Source: Madurella fahalii
Taxonomy: Eukaryota > Ascomycota > Sordariomycetes > Sordariales
DNA length: 64,000 nt
Assembly: GCA_029876055.1 (NCBI GenBank)
Contig: CM056878.1
Span: 4,154,001 to 4,218,000, forward strand
Direction of reading: 5' to 3'
In this document: one piece after another, positions 47,218 to 58,473 of the stretch
How the letters are laid out: each line of letters opens with the position of its first letter
Numbering within the stretch: position 1 is the stretch's first letter
Made by a program: the position numbers and the translations under genes
Notes under the pieces: model-generated
Databases searched by the model: none
What the model was told of the DNA's origin: nothing
The model's input: only the letters and a program-made list of their open reading frames with translations

Positions 47218-47457
47218 CTAGGCCACGGCGCGATCAATAGCTGCCTGCATCTCCTCTGCACTTAAATGCCGCGAAAACGAGCGAAGGGACGCGTCGAACA
47301 GTATGTCCGGCCGGAAGCCGCCGATAGCCATTTGCCCATCGAAAAGGACGACCTCCCGAAACGGCCATGGTATGATTGGGGAGACGACGTACCGAAGCCA
47401 CGGTGGAGATGGCTCGCGCGTCTCCGGGTCGAGTGAGGCCCATCCGTCACCCGACAT
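47218..47457 (-). CDS. Small hypothetical protein, 79 residues
   Basis: ATG-initiated, intronless ORF with protein-like composition: PWLRYVVSPIIPWPFREVVLFDGQ, then a putative amphipathic helix ending in SAEEMQAAIDRAVA. No signal peptide, transmembrane helix or known motif is visible. Two other frames over the same bases are also open, which lowers confidence, but this frame has the most natural amino-acid usage and a complete start and stop. It lies about 0.44 kb downstream of the oxidoreductase gene on the same strand. Function unknown. Confidence 0.4.
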   Translation of the reverse strand: MSGDGWASLDPETREPSPPWLRYVVSPIIPWPFREVVLFDGQMAIGGFRPDILFDASLRSFSRHLSAEEMQAAIDRAVA

Positions 47458-47900
47458 TGGAACGAGTTATGGGCGTGTGGCGCTGATAATAGTTGGACTT
47501 GGTGCGTTGATAGAGAATGTTAAAATATTGTCAGAGCATACAACGATGGGGACAGTCAAGACTTCAGGTTGTCAGGGAACGAGACTCCCAGTCACTCGAG
47601 CCCACTCGCTTGGGCTGCTACTCAGCCCCGCGCGTTGAACAGCATGTTGAGAAGGAGTTACCTGTGCGGTGCGCTGGGCGGGGAAAGAAAGGCGAGAGGA
47701 CATGGGTCGTCCGTCCTCACTCCACTGTATTGCCTTCCATATTAACACCATGCTGTTGTGTTTATTGTTGCCGTTACTATAATATGATCCGGCAAGACCA
47801 TTACCGATACCTGATGTATTGCTAATTGCAGAGACCGGGCCGGCGGCCTCCGGATCCCTGCCGTGTCCCGGTGTAATTGCCACCATGACAGGCTCCGAGT
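47458..47900. other. Intergenic spacer
   Basis: 443 bases between the small ORF and the oxidoreductase stop codon, both on the minus strand. Likely the promoter of the small ORF if it is expressed. Nothing else is seen. Confidence 0.4.
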
Positions 47901-49132
47901 CTAAGCTGAACCCCCAACCTTGATGACGATCTTTCCCTTGGCCCTTCCCGTTGCCAGTTTCTCGTATGCCTAGCGAGGTCTACGTCAGCTCTTTACCATT
48001 CGACCCAACCCAGCACTGACAGGAACACTTACCTCAACGGCCTGCTCCATTGAGAACTCCGAATCAATGGGCGCCTGTTTTATCAGTCCCCGTTCCACCC
48101 ATCCAGCCACTTCCTTTGCATTCTCGCCCGACGCAATAAGAAGGAAGATGCTGTAGCTGCGTGGGGTCCCGCCAAGAAACACTGGGATCAGTTTATTCCT
48201 TATGAAAGGGACGACGCCTTGCGACCAGCCGCCCACGATGCTGATGAACCTGCCATCCGCTTTGAGGTAGCCGGGCGAGTGGGTGAACAGCGCCTGGTTG
48301 CCGACACAGTCCAGTATCGCATCGAACGGCTCCTGCCCAAACTTCTCGGCCAGATACCCCTCCAGCGGGTTGCGCACCCGGTAGTCAATGACCTAACGCG
48401 GCGCCGTCGTCAAACGTCAGTTCATCCAGCCGCCAGACGGAACTTCCAAGGATTGCAACCCACCTCATCCGCCCCGAGCCGCCTCATCATATCCGCGTTG
48501 GGCCCGGAGCAAACCGCAACCACCTCCTTCCCCATCCCCTTCAGAACCTGCACCGCCACCGACCCGACCCCTCCACTGGCCCCGTTCACCAGCACCCTCC
48601 CCGCCTTCCCATCACCGACCGCGAACCCCGCCCTCCGAACCATAGCCGCGGCCGTCTGGCCCGCAATCCCCATCAGCCCGACCGCCTCCCTCCCGTCCAT
48701 GCCGTCGGGGACGAGCGCCACGGACCGGACGTCGACGGCGACGTACTCGGCCAGCGCCCCCTTGCCCCCGGCCACCTCCCTCAGCGCGAGGGCGCCGGCC
48801 ACGCGCGTGCCGGGCGCCACCCTCGAGCCCGCGAGGACGGCGCCGGCGCCCGCCGCGACCACCTCGCCGGCAAAGTCCATCGCCGGCGTCGGGGCGCGGC
48901 GGAAGGGCAGCCACGGCGGGCACGTCTTGAGGAGGGCCAGGTCGACGGGGTTGAGCGCCGCGTGGGTCACCCTTACGAGGAGGAGGTTGCTGGCGGGGTC
49001 TAGGGGCGGGGTGGGGAGGGAGGGGTGCAGGGAGAGGGCGTGGCGCGGCGCGCCGGTGCGGGTGGCGGCCCAGGCCCTCATCGTCTGGGGCACCGCCGGG
49101 GCGCCGGGGGTGGGTTCATTTATCGGGCCCAT
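47901..49132 (-). CDS. Zinc-less medium-chain dehydrogenase/reductase (quinone-oxidoreductase-like)
   Basis: NAD(P)H-dependent MDR-superfamily enzyme. Exons on the minus strand: 49132-48464, 48392-48033 and 47969-47901, total 365 residues. The 71-nt and 63-nt introns (GTGGGT...TTAG and GTAAGT...CTAG) keep frame. The N-terminal catalytic domain has the usual LLVRVTHAALNPVDLALLK segment (about 51-70) and a MDFAGEVVAAGAG segment. The Rossmann domain carries NGASGGVGSVAVQ (183-195), typical of NADPH-binding quinone oxidoreductase and enoyl-reductase types, and later AILDCVGNQ. Neither the catalytic-zinc Cys/His pattern nor the structural-zinc four-Cys loop is present. I chose ATG 49132 (MGPINEPTPG) because the in-frame extension upstream is low-complexity and unlike the family. 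The exact substrate cannot be read from sequence. Confidence 0.9.
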
Positions 49133-49666
49133 TCTCGGTCGCGGGGGAAAAGATGTTACGGCGTCAATGCTCAGTAGTACGGGCGCTGTGGATAGGCACT
49201 GGGCTGTGTGGTTTGCTGTTCGTTGGACGGGTGTTGTCTGGTTCTGGGTAAGGAGGCAGGAGAGAGCGTTGTGATTTGCGCAACCGAAACGAACGGGCGC
49301 GGATCCCGGCGTGGACCTGGGTGGCGTACCCGTACCTCCGTACCCACATGCCCGACACCGACCCCGCTGGAGAAAGTTGGGGTGGAAGACGACTGAAACA
49401 CCGACCAATATGCTTTACGAATATCATTCGCGCTTCTGATGCTGGGGTTATTTACCCCCCTGGCTGTATGGATGCAAAGATTTTGAGGGATCATAGTCCA
49501 AGTAACTGGATTTGAAGAACTGCCTTATACAATACACACACATCCCCTACAATACATGACACCCCGACTCCGGACCGTCCCGTCCCACCTAGCCTATTAG
49601 GGTATGCCCGAAGAAACCATTGCCAACATCAACGCCAACACCTAACTAGCCAACTCAAACGCATCC
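49133..49666. other. Intergenic spacer
   Basis: 534 bases: promoter of the oxidoreductase and 3' UTR of ATG17, both on the minus strand. No additional gene. Confidence 0.45.
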
Positions 49667-51247
49667 TTACCGACTAGGCTCCTTGCCTCGTGCTGCGGCT
49701 GCCTTTGCCTTTCCTACATGAGGCGTGCTCGCCTTCTGGTCTCGCGCCTCGGCACCAGACGGTGGCTCTTCGACCGGGACGAGCATCCACCTCTTTGGCG
49801 GGCTGTTCATCCCTATCCATAGGTCCGTCGGGAGGAACTCACCGACTTCTTGCCTGAAATGTTCTCGCTGCTTCCTGTCGGCCTCGAGTATGTTTTCCAC
49901 ATTCTCCCTGGCCTTGCGCAGTGTGTTCTGGATCTTGTCGTCAACCGCCCGTCTCCTCTCGTTTTCGAGCAGCAGGCTGTCGTAGGCGCGAGCATATCCC
50001 TCGTAAAAACGACGCATCTCATCCATCTCTTGGAGCTTCCCGAAGATGATATCCTTCTCGTCCTCCCAGCGCTGGGCAAACTCGCCTTCGGCCGCCACGT
50101 AGCTGTGCAGCCGGGAGCCGACCTCCTCAAGCACCTGCAGCGCGGCAAGAGTCGCTATGTAGGCCGCCTTGATGCCGTCAAACTGCTCCTTTAGCGAGCC
50201 AAACTCGAGCTCCATCCGCTGCAGCACCGCCTGGATCTCAGCCACGACCTCGTCTACTTCCGGCGCATCCTGCACCACGACCTGAACTATCTCGGCGCGC
50301 TCCTGCGGATCCATGGGCTCGAGATCCGCCATGTGCGATTCTTGCTCGGTGATGACGCCGGAGATTGAGACCGGGTCCCCGCCGTCGGTTACTTCGGCCG
50401 CTCTGCGGCGCGCCAGCGCAGCGCCACCCTCAGTAGCCCTGACCGCCTTGACGCACATATCAAAGTGTGTGTTTAGAGAGGTGAGGTGCTGGGCCATCGA
50501 GTGGGAGTGATCGGTCAGGGAGGCTAGCAGATGAGGGATCGGTTGGTAGGCGGCTGATGACGACGGCGAATCGGGTGAGGGCGCGGCAGCCATAGCTTTG
50601 TTGAGCAGGCGCAGATCATTGTCGAAGCGGAGGAGGTCACCGTCGAACGAGGTTTGGGCAGCCTGTAGCAATAGCCGGTTAAGCATGGGATATTTGATTG
50701 CGGGACATCAAGAGCACTGGTTTACCTGCAGCTCGGCAATGCTCGCCTTCAGAGCATCCCGCATCATATCGACGCTCTTCTCGTCAACAAAATCCATCAA
50801 GCACTTTTCACCCTCCCCCGCCGGGCGGAAGACGCGCTCCACAGGCGTCTCCCGCAACATGCGCATCGTCTGCTCGAGCCGGCCGTTGGCGCCGTCCAGG
50901 GTGCGTATCAGGTGCTTGAACTCGCGGCGGCCGCTGTCGTAGGCGCGCCCCATGCCTCTCCGCGCCTGCTTTAGTATCCGCACCTCCTCGTCAATAAGCT
51001 GGCGTAGGAAGCCCGTCTGAGCGCTCAGGATGACGGATTCCTCGTACATCTCACGCGCGTGGGTTGCTAGGTCATTGGCGCGGAGGACCAGCGCCATTGA
51101 TGAGAGCGATTGCTTCGCCGCGAGCAGGTGCTTGACGAGGACCTCAACAGGCACATCGTCGGCGTCGAACTCGGGAGACGGGGGTTCCTGCAGGGACGTC
51201 GGCCGCGAACGGGACTCGGCCGACGAGGCTGGCCTGGACATGGCCAT
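49667..51247 (-). CDS. ATG17: Autophagy scaffold protein Atg17
   Basis: Coiled-coil scaffold of the Atg1 kinase complex; with Atg29/Atg31 it organises the phagophore assembly site during starvation. Two exons, 51247-50726 and 50662-49667, give 505 residues. The 63-nt intron has a GTAAAC donor, a CTTAAC branch and a CTACAG acceptor and joins ELQ to AAQTSFDGD. Family marks are an N-terminal LVKHLLAAKQSLSSM helix, the QTGFLRQLIDEEV segment, the conserved LTSLNTHFDMCVKAVRATEGG block, and long charged helices through SYVAAEGEFAQRWEDEKDII. The C-terminal motif LWIGMNSPPKRW is followed by a short basic tail. Start ATG 51247 (MAMSRPASS); the next Met, two codons later, is equally possible. It is divergent from RIO1. 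Confidence 0.93.
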
Positions 51248-52182
51248 GTTTGGCGGGAAAATGGCCCCGGACGGGGTTTGCTAAAACATAGAATCAAGAC
51301 TGAAGGGCAGGAAAGAGATCGAGAAGCCAGACAGTGCGGCAGCAGTCATGGTACATTTGATGACGGGGATTGCGAGGTTGTGACGTTAGGGGGCTGCCGG
51401 AAGCCTTGGGGGAAAGTCATGGCGGTCGGAGCTTTGTCGATTCGGGGAGGCTGCAGTGGGTCGCAGACCGCGCCGACGGTACTGCACAGTGCGTGCATAC
51501 GCCAAGTCTGAGGACCCCGGAAGGACAGGCATGTGACGGCATCCTGCCAGGTGTTTCCACAGCCGCCTCCCAGACCGCAATTCTCTGTACTGCGTACAGA
51601 TTCTCCTCGAGCCTGAAACGCGTCTCCCACTGCCCAGCGGTGCCGAGTGAAATTAGAACCAGACGCAGGCATTGCGTTGTCTTGTTCTCAAGAGACTGCC
51701 AGAACCTAAAACAGGGCGCGTAGCCGATCAAGGTATCTACGCCGATGACGCACCGGCTGCTCGACCTATCCTGCTGCTCCCCTGCTGACATGAGCATCTT
51801 TAGGTAGTATTAGCCTTGTTAAGCCCTGATGTCTAACCTCCGGCAGCTTATGTCACTAACTGGGCGGCTCGGCTCCGTTCCAGAAGCCTTGATAGTGAAG
51901 CTCAAGGCCGGGCAAAGCTAAGTATCAAGCAGCTTTGTGGCGATTTTGAGTGAGTTGGTGGCCGGACCTCATTGTGAACTCTATGTGTATCCGTTAATTA
52001 TGGGTATGCAATATTCTTCCTCTCTTCTGCCATTTCCCGTCCTCCCGCAGACGCGCCTCTCTCCGAGACTCTGAACCTACACGTATCAGACCTCAGTCCA
52101 GCAGAGCAAGATTAGGTAATCGCCAATACCCCGCGAGCCGATAAGATAAGAACGAGGAGCACACCCAAAATTTCGAGGGGCG
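51248..52182. promoter_or_regulatory. Shared divergent promoter region of ATG17 and RIO1
   Basis: 935 bases between the two divergent start codons. ORFs inside it are short and lack family marks. No specific transcription-factor site is claimed. Confidence 0.45.
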
Positions 52183-53742
52183 ATGAGCAACCTCAGGTCG
52201 CAACCCAGGCCAACCTACGGGATCCCGCTTGACGTAGAGATGAGCGATACTAACGATCCTGTCCTCCCCGGGGACAACAGCGACTTCGACTCGGACGGCT
52301 TCGAGTGGGCCGACAGGAGGGGCAATGCCAATCCACAGCCCCGCTTCAACACGGCATCGCAGAAGCCAACCATAAACACGTTTTCCAGGGTCGACGATAA
52401 CGACGGCGGCGAGATTGCCGCTCTGTCGGTGCATGCGGCCAAAATACGTCTCGATAATGTTAAGGAACATGCGGAGCGCGACAGTGACAAGGCCGATCGC
52501 GCCACGGCCGACCTGGTGCTCGACCAGCGGACTCGCATGATCCTGCTGCAGATGATCAACCGCGGCGTCGTCAGCGAAATACATGGTGCTGTTAGCACAG
52601 GAAAGGAGGCGAATGTGTACGGCGCTGTGCTGGTGCCTGAAGACGGAGGCGAGCCGATCCAGCGCGCCATCAAGGTCTACAAGACAGCCATCCTCAGCTT
52701 CAAGGACCGCGAACGGTACATCACGGGAGAACACCGCTTCAAGTCGGGGCCAGACAAGAGCAACAGCAGGAAAATGGTGCAGCTATGGGCCGAGAAGGAG
52801 TTCCGGAACCTCAAGCGCCTGTGGGCCGCCCAAATAGCCTGCCCGGAGCCACATGTGCTCAAGCTTCACGTCTTGGTCATGGGCTTTTTGGGCGACAAAC
52901 GCGGCTACGCGTACCCGCGCCTGAAGGATGCACGCCTCACCGGCGACGATATCGACAACCAGTGGCAGAATCTCTACACCCAGCTCCTAGGGATTATGCG
53001 CCGTATGTACCAGGTCTGTAACCTGGTGCATGCCGACCTGAGCGAGTACAATATCCTTTACAACAACAAGGCCTTGTACATCATCGACGTGTCCCAGTCC
53101 GTCGAGCACAGCCACCCACAGGCGCTCAATTTCCTGCGAATGGATATCAAGAATGTCGGTGATTTCTTCAGGCGCCAAGGCGTTGACACGCTCCCGGACC
53201 GCACCATCTTCAACTTCATCACGAATCCCGAGGGGCCCATGGAGGAGCCTGCGCTGTCGCAGGCCATTAAACACCTCTACGAGACGCGCGCGGCGGTGGC
53301 AGACACGGACGAGGCCGCAGCGGCCGCCGAGGTCGACACCGAGGTTTTCCGCAAGCAGTGGATCCCCCAGACCCTGCAGGAAGTCTACGACCTTGAGATG
53401 GCAAACGAGGCCATGGACGCCGACGTCTACCGGAACATGATTGCCAACGATGTGATGCTGCCGAAAAGCGCGAAGGTGGCCGGCGAGGCCGAAGAGGAGG
53501 GCGGCAGCTCCGAGGACGCCCCGGACGATGATGGCGCTTCGCTTGGCACTGGCAGCGAGGGCAGTGCCGATGAAAACCAGTTCGAGAAGGGCCGCCCGCG
53601 GGGCAAGAAGCACCAAGACAAAGACGAGAAACGGCAGCACAAACTGGCTGTGAAGGAAGCAAAGAGGGAGAAGAGGAAAGAGAAGATGCCGAAGGATGTC
53701 AAGAAGAGGCTGGTTTCGACCACGTCGAGAAAGAAGAGATAA
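52183..53742 (+). CDS. RIO1: Atypical serine kinase/ATPase Rio1
   Basis: Required for late cytoplasmic maturation of the 40S ribosomal subunit (20S to 18S rRNA processing). Intronless, 519 residues. RIO-family landmarks: modified P-loop STGKEANVY (138-146), catalytic Lys164 in IKVYKTAILSFKDRERYI, active-site LVHADLSEYNIL (281-292) and metal-binding IDVSQSVEHSHP (301-312), which marks the RIO1 rather than the RIO2 subfamily. The N-terminus is acidic (GDNSDFDSDGFEW). The C-terminus (about 445-519) is acidic and then Lys/Arg-rich, as in yeast Rio1. ATG 52183 is the first in frame. Length is within the normal fungal range. Confidence 0.96.
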   Translation: MSNLRSQPRPTYGIPLDVEMSDTNDPVLPGDNSDFDSDGFEWADRRGNANPQPRFNTASQKPTINTFSRVDDNDGGEIAALSVHAAKIRLDNVKEHAERDSDKADRATADLVLDQRTRMILLQMINRGVVSEIHGAVSTGKEANVYGAVLVPEDGGEPIQRAIKVYKTAILSFKDRERYITGEHRFKSGPDKSNSRKMVQLWAEKEFRNLKRLWAAQIACPEPHVLKLHVLVMGFLGDKRGYAYPRLKDARLTGDDIDNQWQNLYTQLLGIMRRMYQVCNLVHADLSEYNILYNNKALYIIDVSQSVEHSHPQALNFLRMDIKNVGDFFRRQGVDTLPDRTIFNFITNPEGPMEEPALSQAIKHLYETRAAVADTDEAAAAAEVDTEVFRKQWIPQTLQEVYDLEMANEAMDADVYRNMIANDVMLPKSAKVAGEAEEEGGSSEDAPDDDGASLGTGSEGSADENQFEKGRPRGKKHQDKDEKRQHKLAVKEAKREKRKEKMPKDVKKRLVSTTSRKKR

Positions 53743-56217
53743 AACGGCCGGAGTGCCCCGCTCACCGGGCCATGAATATCCACCATTTTAGCTTTTCATT
53801 ATTGGCGGCGATAGCTGGGGAAGAACCAGAGCAAGGTATCAACTGGATGATGAGAGCCGAAAGCTGCTCGAGATATCGTGGTTTGTCGAGCGTTTGCCTC
53901 ACTTGCTGGCCGAACCTCCGGCCATGACATCTCACCGAGCAGGTCCGAACGGGCTGTCGAAGCTTGTTATGACGACCAAAGAGAGCACTGACAGTTGGTG
54001 TCCTGCCTGGCTAAATCTTATGCTCCGGGTTGCATAGCCTGCTTACGGAGACGACCCCTTGAAAACTCACGGGTGGTTCTTTTTCTGTCTTGTTTGTTGC
54101 ATGGAATCGGTCGACACCGGCCGTCTGTCCCACAGCGATCAGAGAGTTACATTTAGAATAGGTACATGGTAGCTTGAATGAAGACTCCGCAACCAGTATC
54201 TCACGTCTGTCTCGGTAGGTTGTTCGGTATGTCTATAATAGAGGATTCTTCTTACGTACGCTTGCTCTTTGGGGTGAACAGGTGGGGGTAGGGTCGACAA
54301 CATAAACGTCTGGCTATAGATATATTGTACCATGGTGCAGGGGCTATAAGTCTTGGCTGTGCACGTGGAGGTGCCTCTATAACGAGAAGAACTAAACTGT
54401 TAGTAGCGACGTTGACAGCGACGGCTAACCGTCCACCTGCTTGAGCTACCCTTGTGTTAACAGGGAGCAACACCAGTCTAAGCAAGTCCTTCCAGACAAG
54501 TCATTCAGGATTCTTAAACCTAGTCGTAAACTCGTGAAGAGCTATATATTCTTCACCAGGAGCAGTAACAACAACCGCATATTTGTTACCGGGGTAAGGT
54601 TGGGCTACCGAAATTAGCAGGGCATGTTGGTGAATGGAGGTTTCTCACCTTATTTTGCAGAAGCAGATGTATACTTGAGAACCTTCAAGGGCTTATCTAG
54701 ACACGTCGTTTATTGCCAATAAGCAGCTTACTCAATAGATAACTGGAATATCTTCAAGTGATTAGTTAAATAATTCAGCATTATTTAGTAGCTACTCTCG
54801 ATAAGTAACTTGCAAAATCAACGACTTAGGAGTTTTAAACGGCTAAAATCTAGACAAGTATAAACGATAGCTAGTGCGTAGCCTACCCTAGAAATTCCAG
54901 ATTCAAGTTACATAAAAATGTGTAGAGGCTATATATTCAGATATCACGTAGTATTATACTTACTACCTGCATTGCCCACTCTATATACTATACCTAGCCC
55001 CGGCCTCAGCCCTGTCCCTAGCCCTTTGTTCTTAGTTCCGGACTCAGCTTACTCGTTTTTTATTCTCCAGCACATAGCATCATTCTTCTGGCTTGAGACG
55101 ATATTATATGGTTTCCCTCGTAGTCTTATCATAAAAGGCACAGAAACACACATCTACATCCACATACGGATCAAAACAAAGGGGAGAGCAAAGGTAGCCA
55201 AATACCAGACAGACAAGGTAGATAAGACAGGCCAGGCGACACTACCACAAATTAACTCCGTACAGCCTAAACAGTCCAAAACAACATATATAGATAGAGC
55301 TCCCTCTGGTCAGAGAAAGTCGCTTTACACGCAAAGAAAGCTCGACAATCAAGCCTGCAACATGTATAGAAAAGGGTGCTGAATTGGTTGTCCTGTCTAA
55401 GGAGCAATGGCTAGGACGGCCCTGCTTACAGTGCAAATGAAAAATGGGCCTACAATAATTAAATTCCAGCCCCCCGGGCGCTATCCAGTCAGTGTGACCC
55501 CCTGATTAGAGGGACCCTGCCCTCTGGGGACAGTTTTCCCCAACTTAATAATAACATTTCATCCTATTCGTTTTTCTCTAAGTCTACTATCGTAGTTAAA
55601 AAAGGCTAGGTATTGGCTGAAGAAGGTAAAAGAACGATACCCAAGATCCAAAGTGTGTAAGAGAGTTAACAGTCTAACAAACCAATCAGGGGCCTGGATT
55701 CGAAGAGTCCCAATCGGATTGGGGAATAAGCTAAGGTAGTTTTCTTCGGAAAACCATTTGACCACGATATTGTCCTCCAGTCTGGATTAATCCTTATCCT
55801 TACTAGATTGACCAATAATGGTCGATAGCAGTAATAGATTGACGTCGGACCATATTATTCCGCTTACCCTCATCAGAATCAATCATATTCCTCCAAACCG
55901 GTGAATCTTGACCCACATAACTTCTGCCCAACAACTTAACCTGCCCAAAGCATACCAGTAGATGATCGACCGACGAGGATATCTAACAGATCAAAAGTTC
56001 GGGTTCCAATGAGAGCCGCAGTGTGCCGTCTGTTCCGGTTCGTACTTCCCCTCCACCCATCATAGCACGTTAGTTAGCTTACGTACGGACAGCTGCTGCA
56101 AGCGCAAGAAGAACAAGAGTATCAGTCGCATCACCGCCGTCCATCCTCCTCCCCCATTTGGTAAGTCGAAACTAATTGCTGGAACTCTAGGCGCGTAAAA
56201 CTCACTTTCCTTATCTG
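53743..56217. other. Intergenic with AT-rich, RIP-like island (about 54.1-56.0 kb)
   Basis: After the RIO1 3' UTR, base composition falls to conspicuously AT-rich, with many TA, CTA and TAG steps and broken ORFs. This looks like an old repeat mutated by RIP (repeat-induced point mutation, C-to-T mainly at CpA). One plus-strand ORF (54918-55382) and one minus-strand ORF (55559-55765) survive, but neither has a recognisable transposase, reverse-transcriptase or integrase motif. I see no terminal repeats. The element type is undetermined. Confidence 0.5.
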
Positions 56218-58473
56218 ATGTACCTAGAGGACGGGCAGCAGACACCCCTTGCCGCTAGCGACCACCACCAAGAACCAAGTCTAATGCGAAAGGCTCTCAA
56301 CGGGGCACTCTTCTCAGGTCCCCTATGCCACCCATATATAGGTGATCCTACTGTCAAGTCGGGCCTTCAGCCTTATGATTCGCCAGTCTCGGAGCTCTGC
56401 GAGTGTGCGGAGGCATGCTGTCAAGGATGCTCCATCGTCGTCGACGCCATCAATGCATTCGCTCCTGGCTGGATCGAACGAAACAAAGCTGATGGCGGTG
56501 TGGAGTTGACTATACATGGCTCCATTCTTGTGCGTTTTTGGGGAGGCGGCAGTAGTGACGACTTTGAAATCCGGCGACTAGAAGGTCTGTATCCAGCCCG
56601 ACCAATTGCCATGTACTTCGGCCTGAAGTTGTCAAGACGCTAACGCACTCCTCTGCGAGATATAGACAATCCCAATGTCTTGCCATCGCAAGGAGGCTGG
56701 TCCGATTTCTCTTTCGACGTAATCCCGAACACTAAGACTGAGGCCGCCTTCAATCGCATCTCATCCTGGCTCGCAGCGTGTTGCAGTGGCCACACTACAT
56801 GCAACACGACGGCGGGCGACCCCGGGTTTATGCCGAGCCGGGTGCTGGATGTCACCTATGGATGGAATACGGACTCTTCTGAGGACAAAATCCGCCTTGA
56901 CGTGTCACCCGCTACGCCCTCCCCATATGTTGCCTTGAGTTACTGCTGGGGAGCCGACCTCGATGGGGTGATAAAGACCGAGACGACAAACATAGAGGAA
57001 CACCAGGGTGGTATTACGGTAGACTCACTCCCAAAGACGGTGCGAGATGCGGTGTACGTTTGTCGGGGGCTGAAAATTCCTTACCTCTGGGTGGACGCAC
57101 TGTGTATCGTGCAGAACGATGAGAAAGACTGGCAGAAAGAGGCAGCTCGGATGCATCAGGTGTATTCATGCTCGTACCTCACAATTGCTGCACACAGAGC
57201 AGCTTCGTGCAAGGACGGCTTCTTGGGCGAACAGAACTTCGGCCAGCTAGGCTGGCAGCAGCTCTTCCAGGCCAAAGTATGGGATGAGGATGGCATTAGA
57301 GAGCCCGGTAACCGACCATACTCCTACGAGATCAAGCAGCTGGTGTTGCGAACCGGCAAGGGGGCGGACTCGTCGCCCAGCCCGCTCATGCGCCGAGGCT
57401 GGACACTCCAGGAAGCCCTTCTACCCCGGCGTACCATCCATTATACCGGCGATGAGCTGGTCTGGGAGTGCGCCACGCGGAGCGTTTGCGAATGCATGCA
57501 CATGCACGACCGCCGCGAATACACGACTAGGTCGTATTTTTCGCCCGTTGTTCGGACTCAAATCGCCAGCGACGCTGAGTCCGTCGCCGTCTTTTGGATG
57601 CGGGTTGCCGAAATGTACTCGGAGCGTCAGCTCACCTTCGCGTCCGACAAATTGCCCGCCATCTCCGGAACCGCGCAGTTAGTCGCAGCCAATCCCGCCA
57701 TGTTCCAGCTCCCCGTAAGTCTACATTCCAGTTCCCATTCACCCCCCACTTTTGACTTGGGGCAGACCGGACTGACATACCCTTGATAAAAAAAGGAAAC
57801 TAGTGCCGAAGAACTTGAACCTATTGGGTCCATCTACCTCGCCGGGATCTTCCGTCGTTTCCTATTCCGCCAGCTACTCTGGCATTCCTCCTCATGCAGC
57901 GACCGTCACCACACATCCTATATAGCCCCGACGTGGTCTTGGGCGTCCACAGATTGCCCAATTAGTTATTCTCATGAAGTCTTGGCAGGGACAGAACGAC
58001 TCCAGGCGCGCGTGTTTCACGAGGAGACCTTCTGCAACCCAAAAGTGCAGGGAGACTGGACGGGAGAGGTTAAGGGCGGACAACTGTCCCTTGAGGGACC
58101 GGTGGTACCGGTTAGGTTGGCCACGTTGGATCACCTTGGCCGCCAGTGCAATGCTGTGCGCACTCGACAGGGCCTAGCAGAGTGGGTATATTGCGAGGTG
58201 AAGCTTCCAGCAAATTCCGGAGACCACTGCTTGGTGAGCGAATACCACTGGTGCGAGAAATGCAGGCCTCGGAACGACGAATGGAGCAAGCCGAAGCATT
58301 GTTGTTTATTGGTCGGGACCTATGGCTGGGAATCGCCGTCTGGCTTTTTCCTCGTGTTGGAACGGTCCCAGACAGCGGACGGGGAAGTGTGGAAACGGGT
58401 TGGAATGGGTGAAGAAAGTTGGAGGCATGTGTTGTTTGACTCTGCCGAGGTTAAGAAGGTTAAAATCATTTGA
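56218..58473 (+). CDS. HET-domain protein (second in window)
   Basis: Predicted exons 56218-56584, 56666-57714 and 57796-58473 give 697 residues. HET-domain blocks: YVALSYCWG at about 210-218, IPYLWVDALCIVQND at about 260-274 and RRGWTLQEALLPRR at about 365-378. An N-terminal Cys/Trp region precedes it, and the C-terminus includes TWSWAS, common after HET domains. The second intron (GTAAGT donor, 81 nt) is firm. The first is inferred: frame 1 runs into TAA at 56641, then reopens in the same frame at 56644. A GTCTGT donor at 56585, a CGCTAAC branch-like site and an ATATAG acceptor at 56665 would remove the stop in an 81-nt intron. If that intron is wrong, the gene is either interrupted or starts downstream. 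It borders the AT-rich island. Confidence 0.82.

Noticed and set aside
55559..55765. 68-codon minus-strand ORF in the AT-rich island as a transposase fragment
   Set aside because: The peptide looks protein-like, but no DDE, RT or integrase motif is visible, so calling an element family would be a guess.
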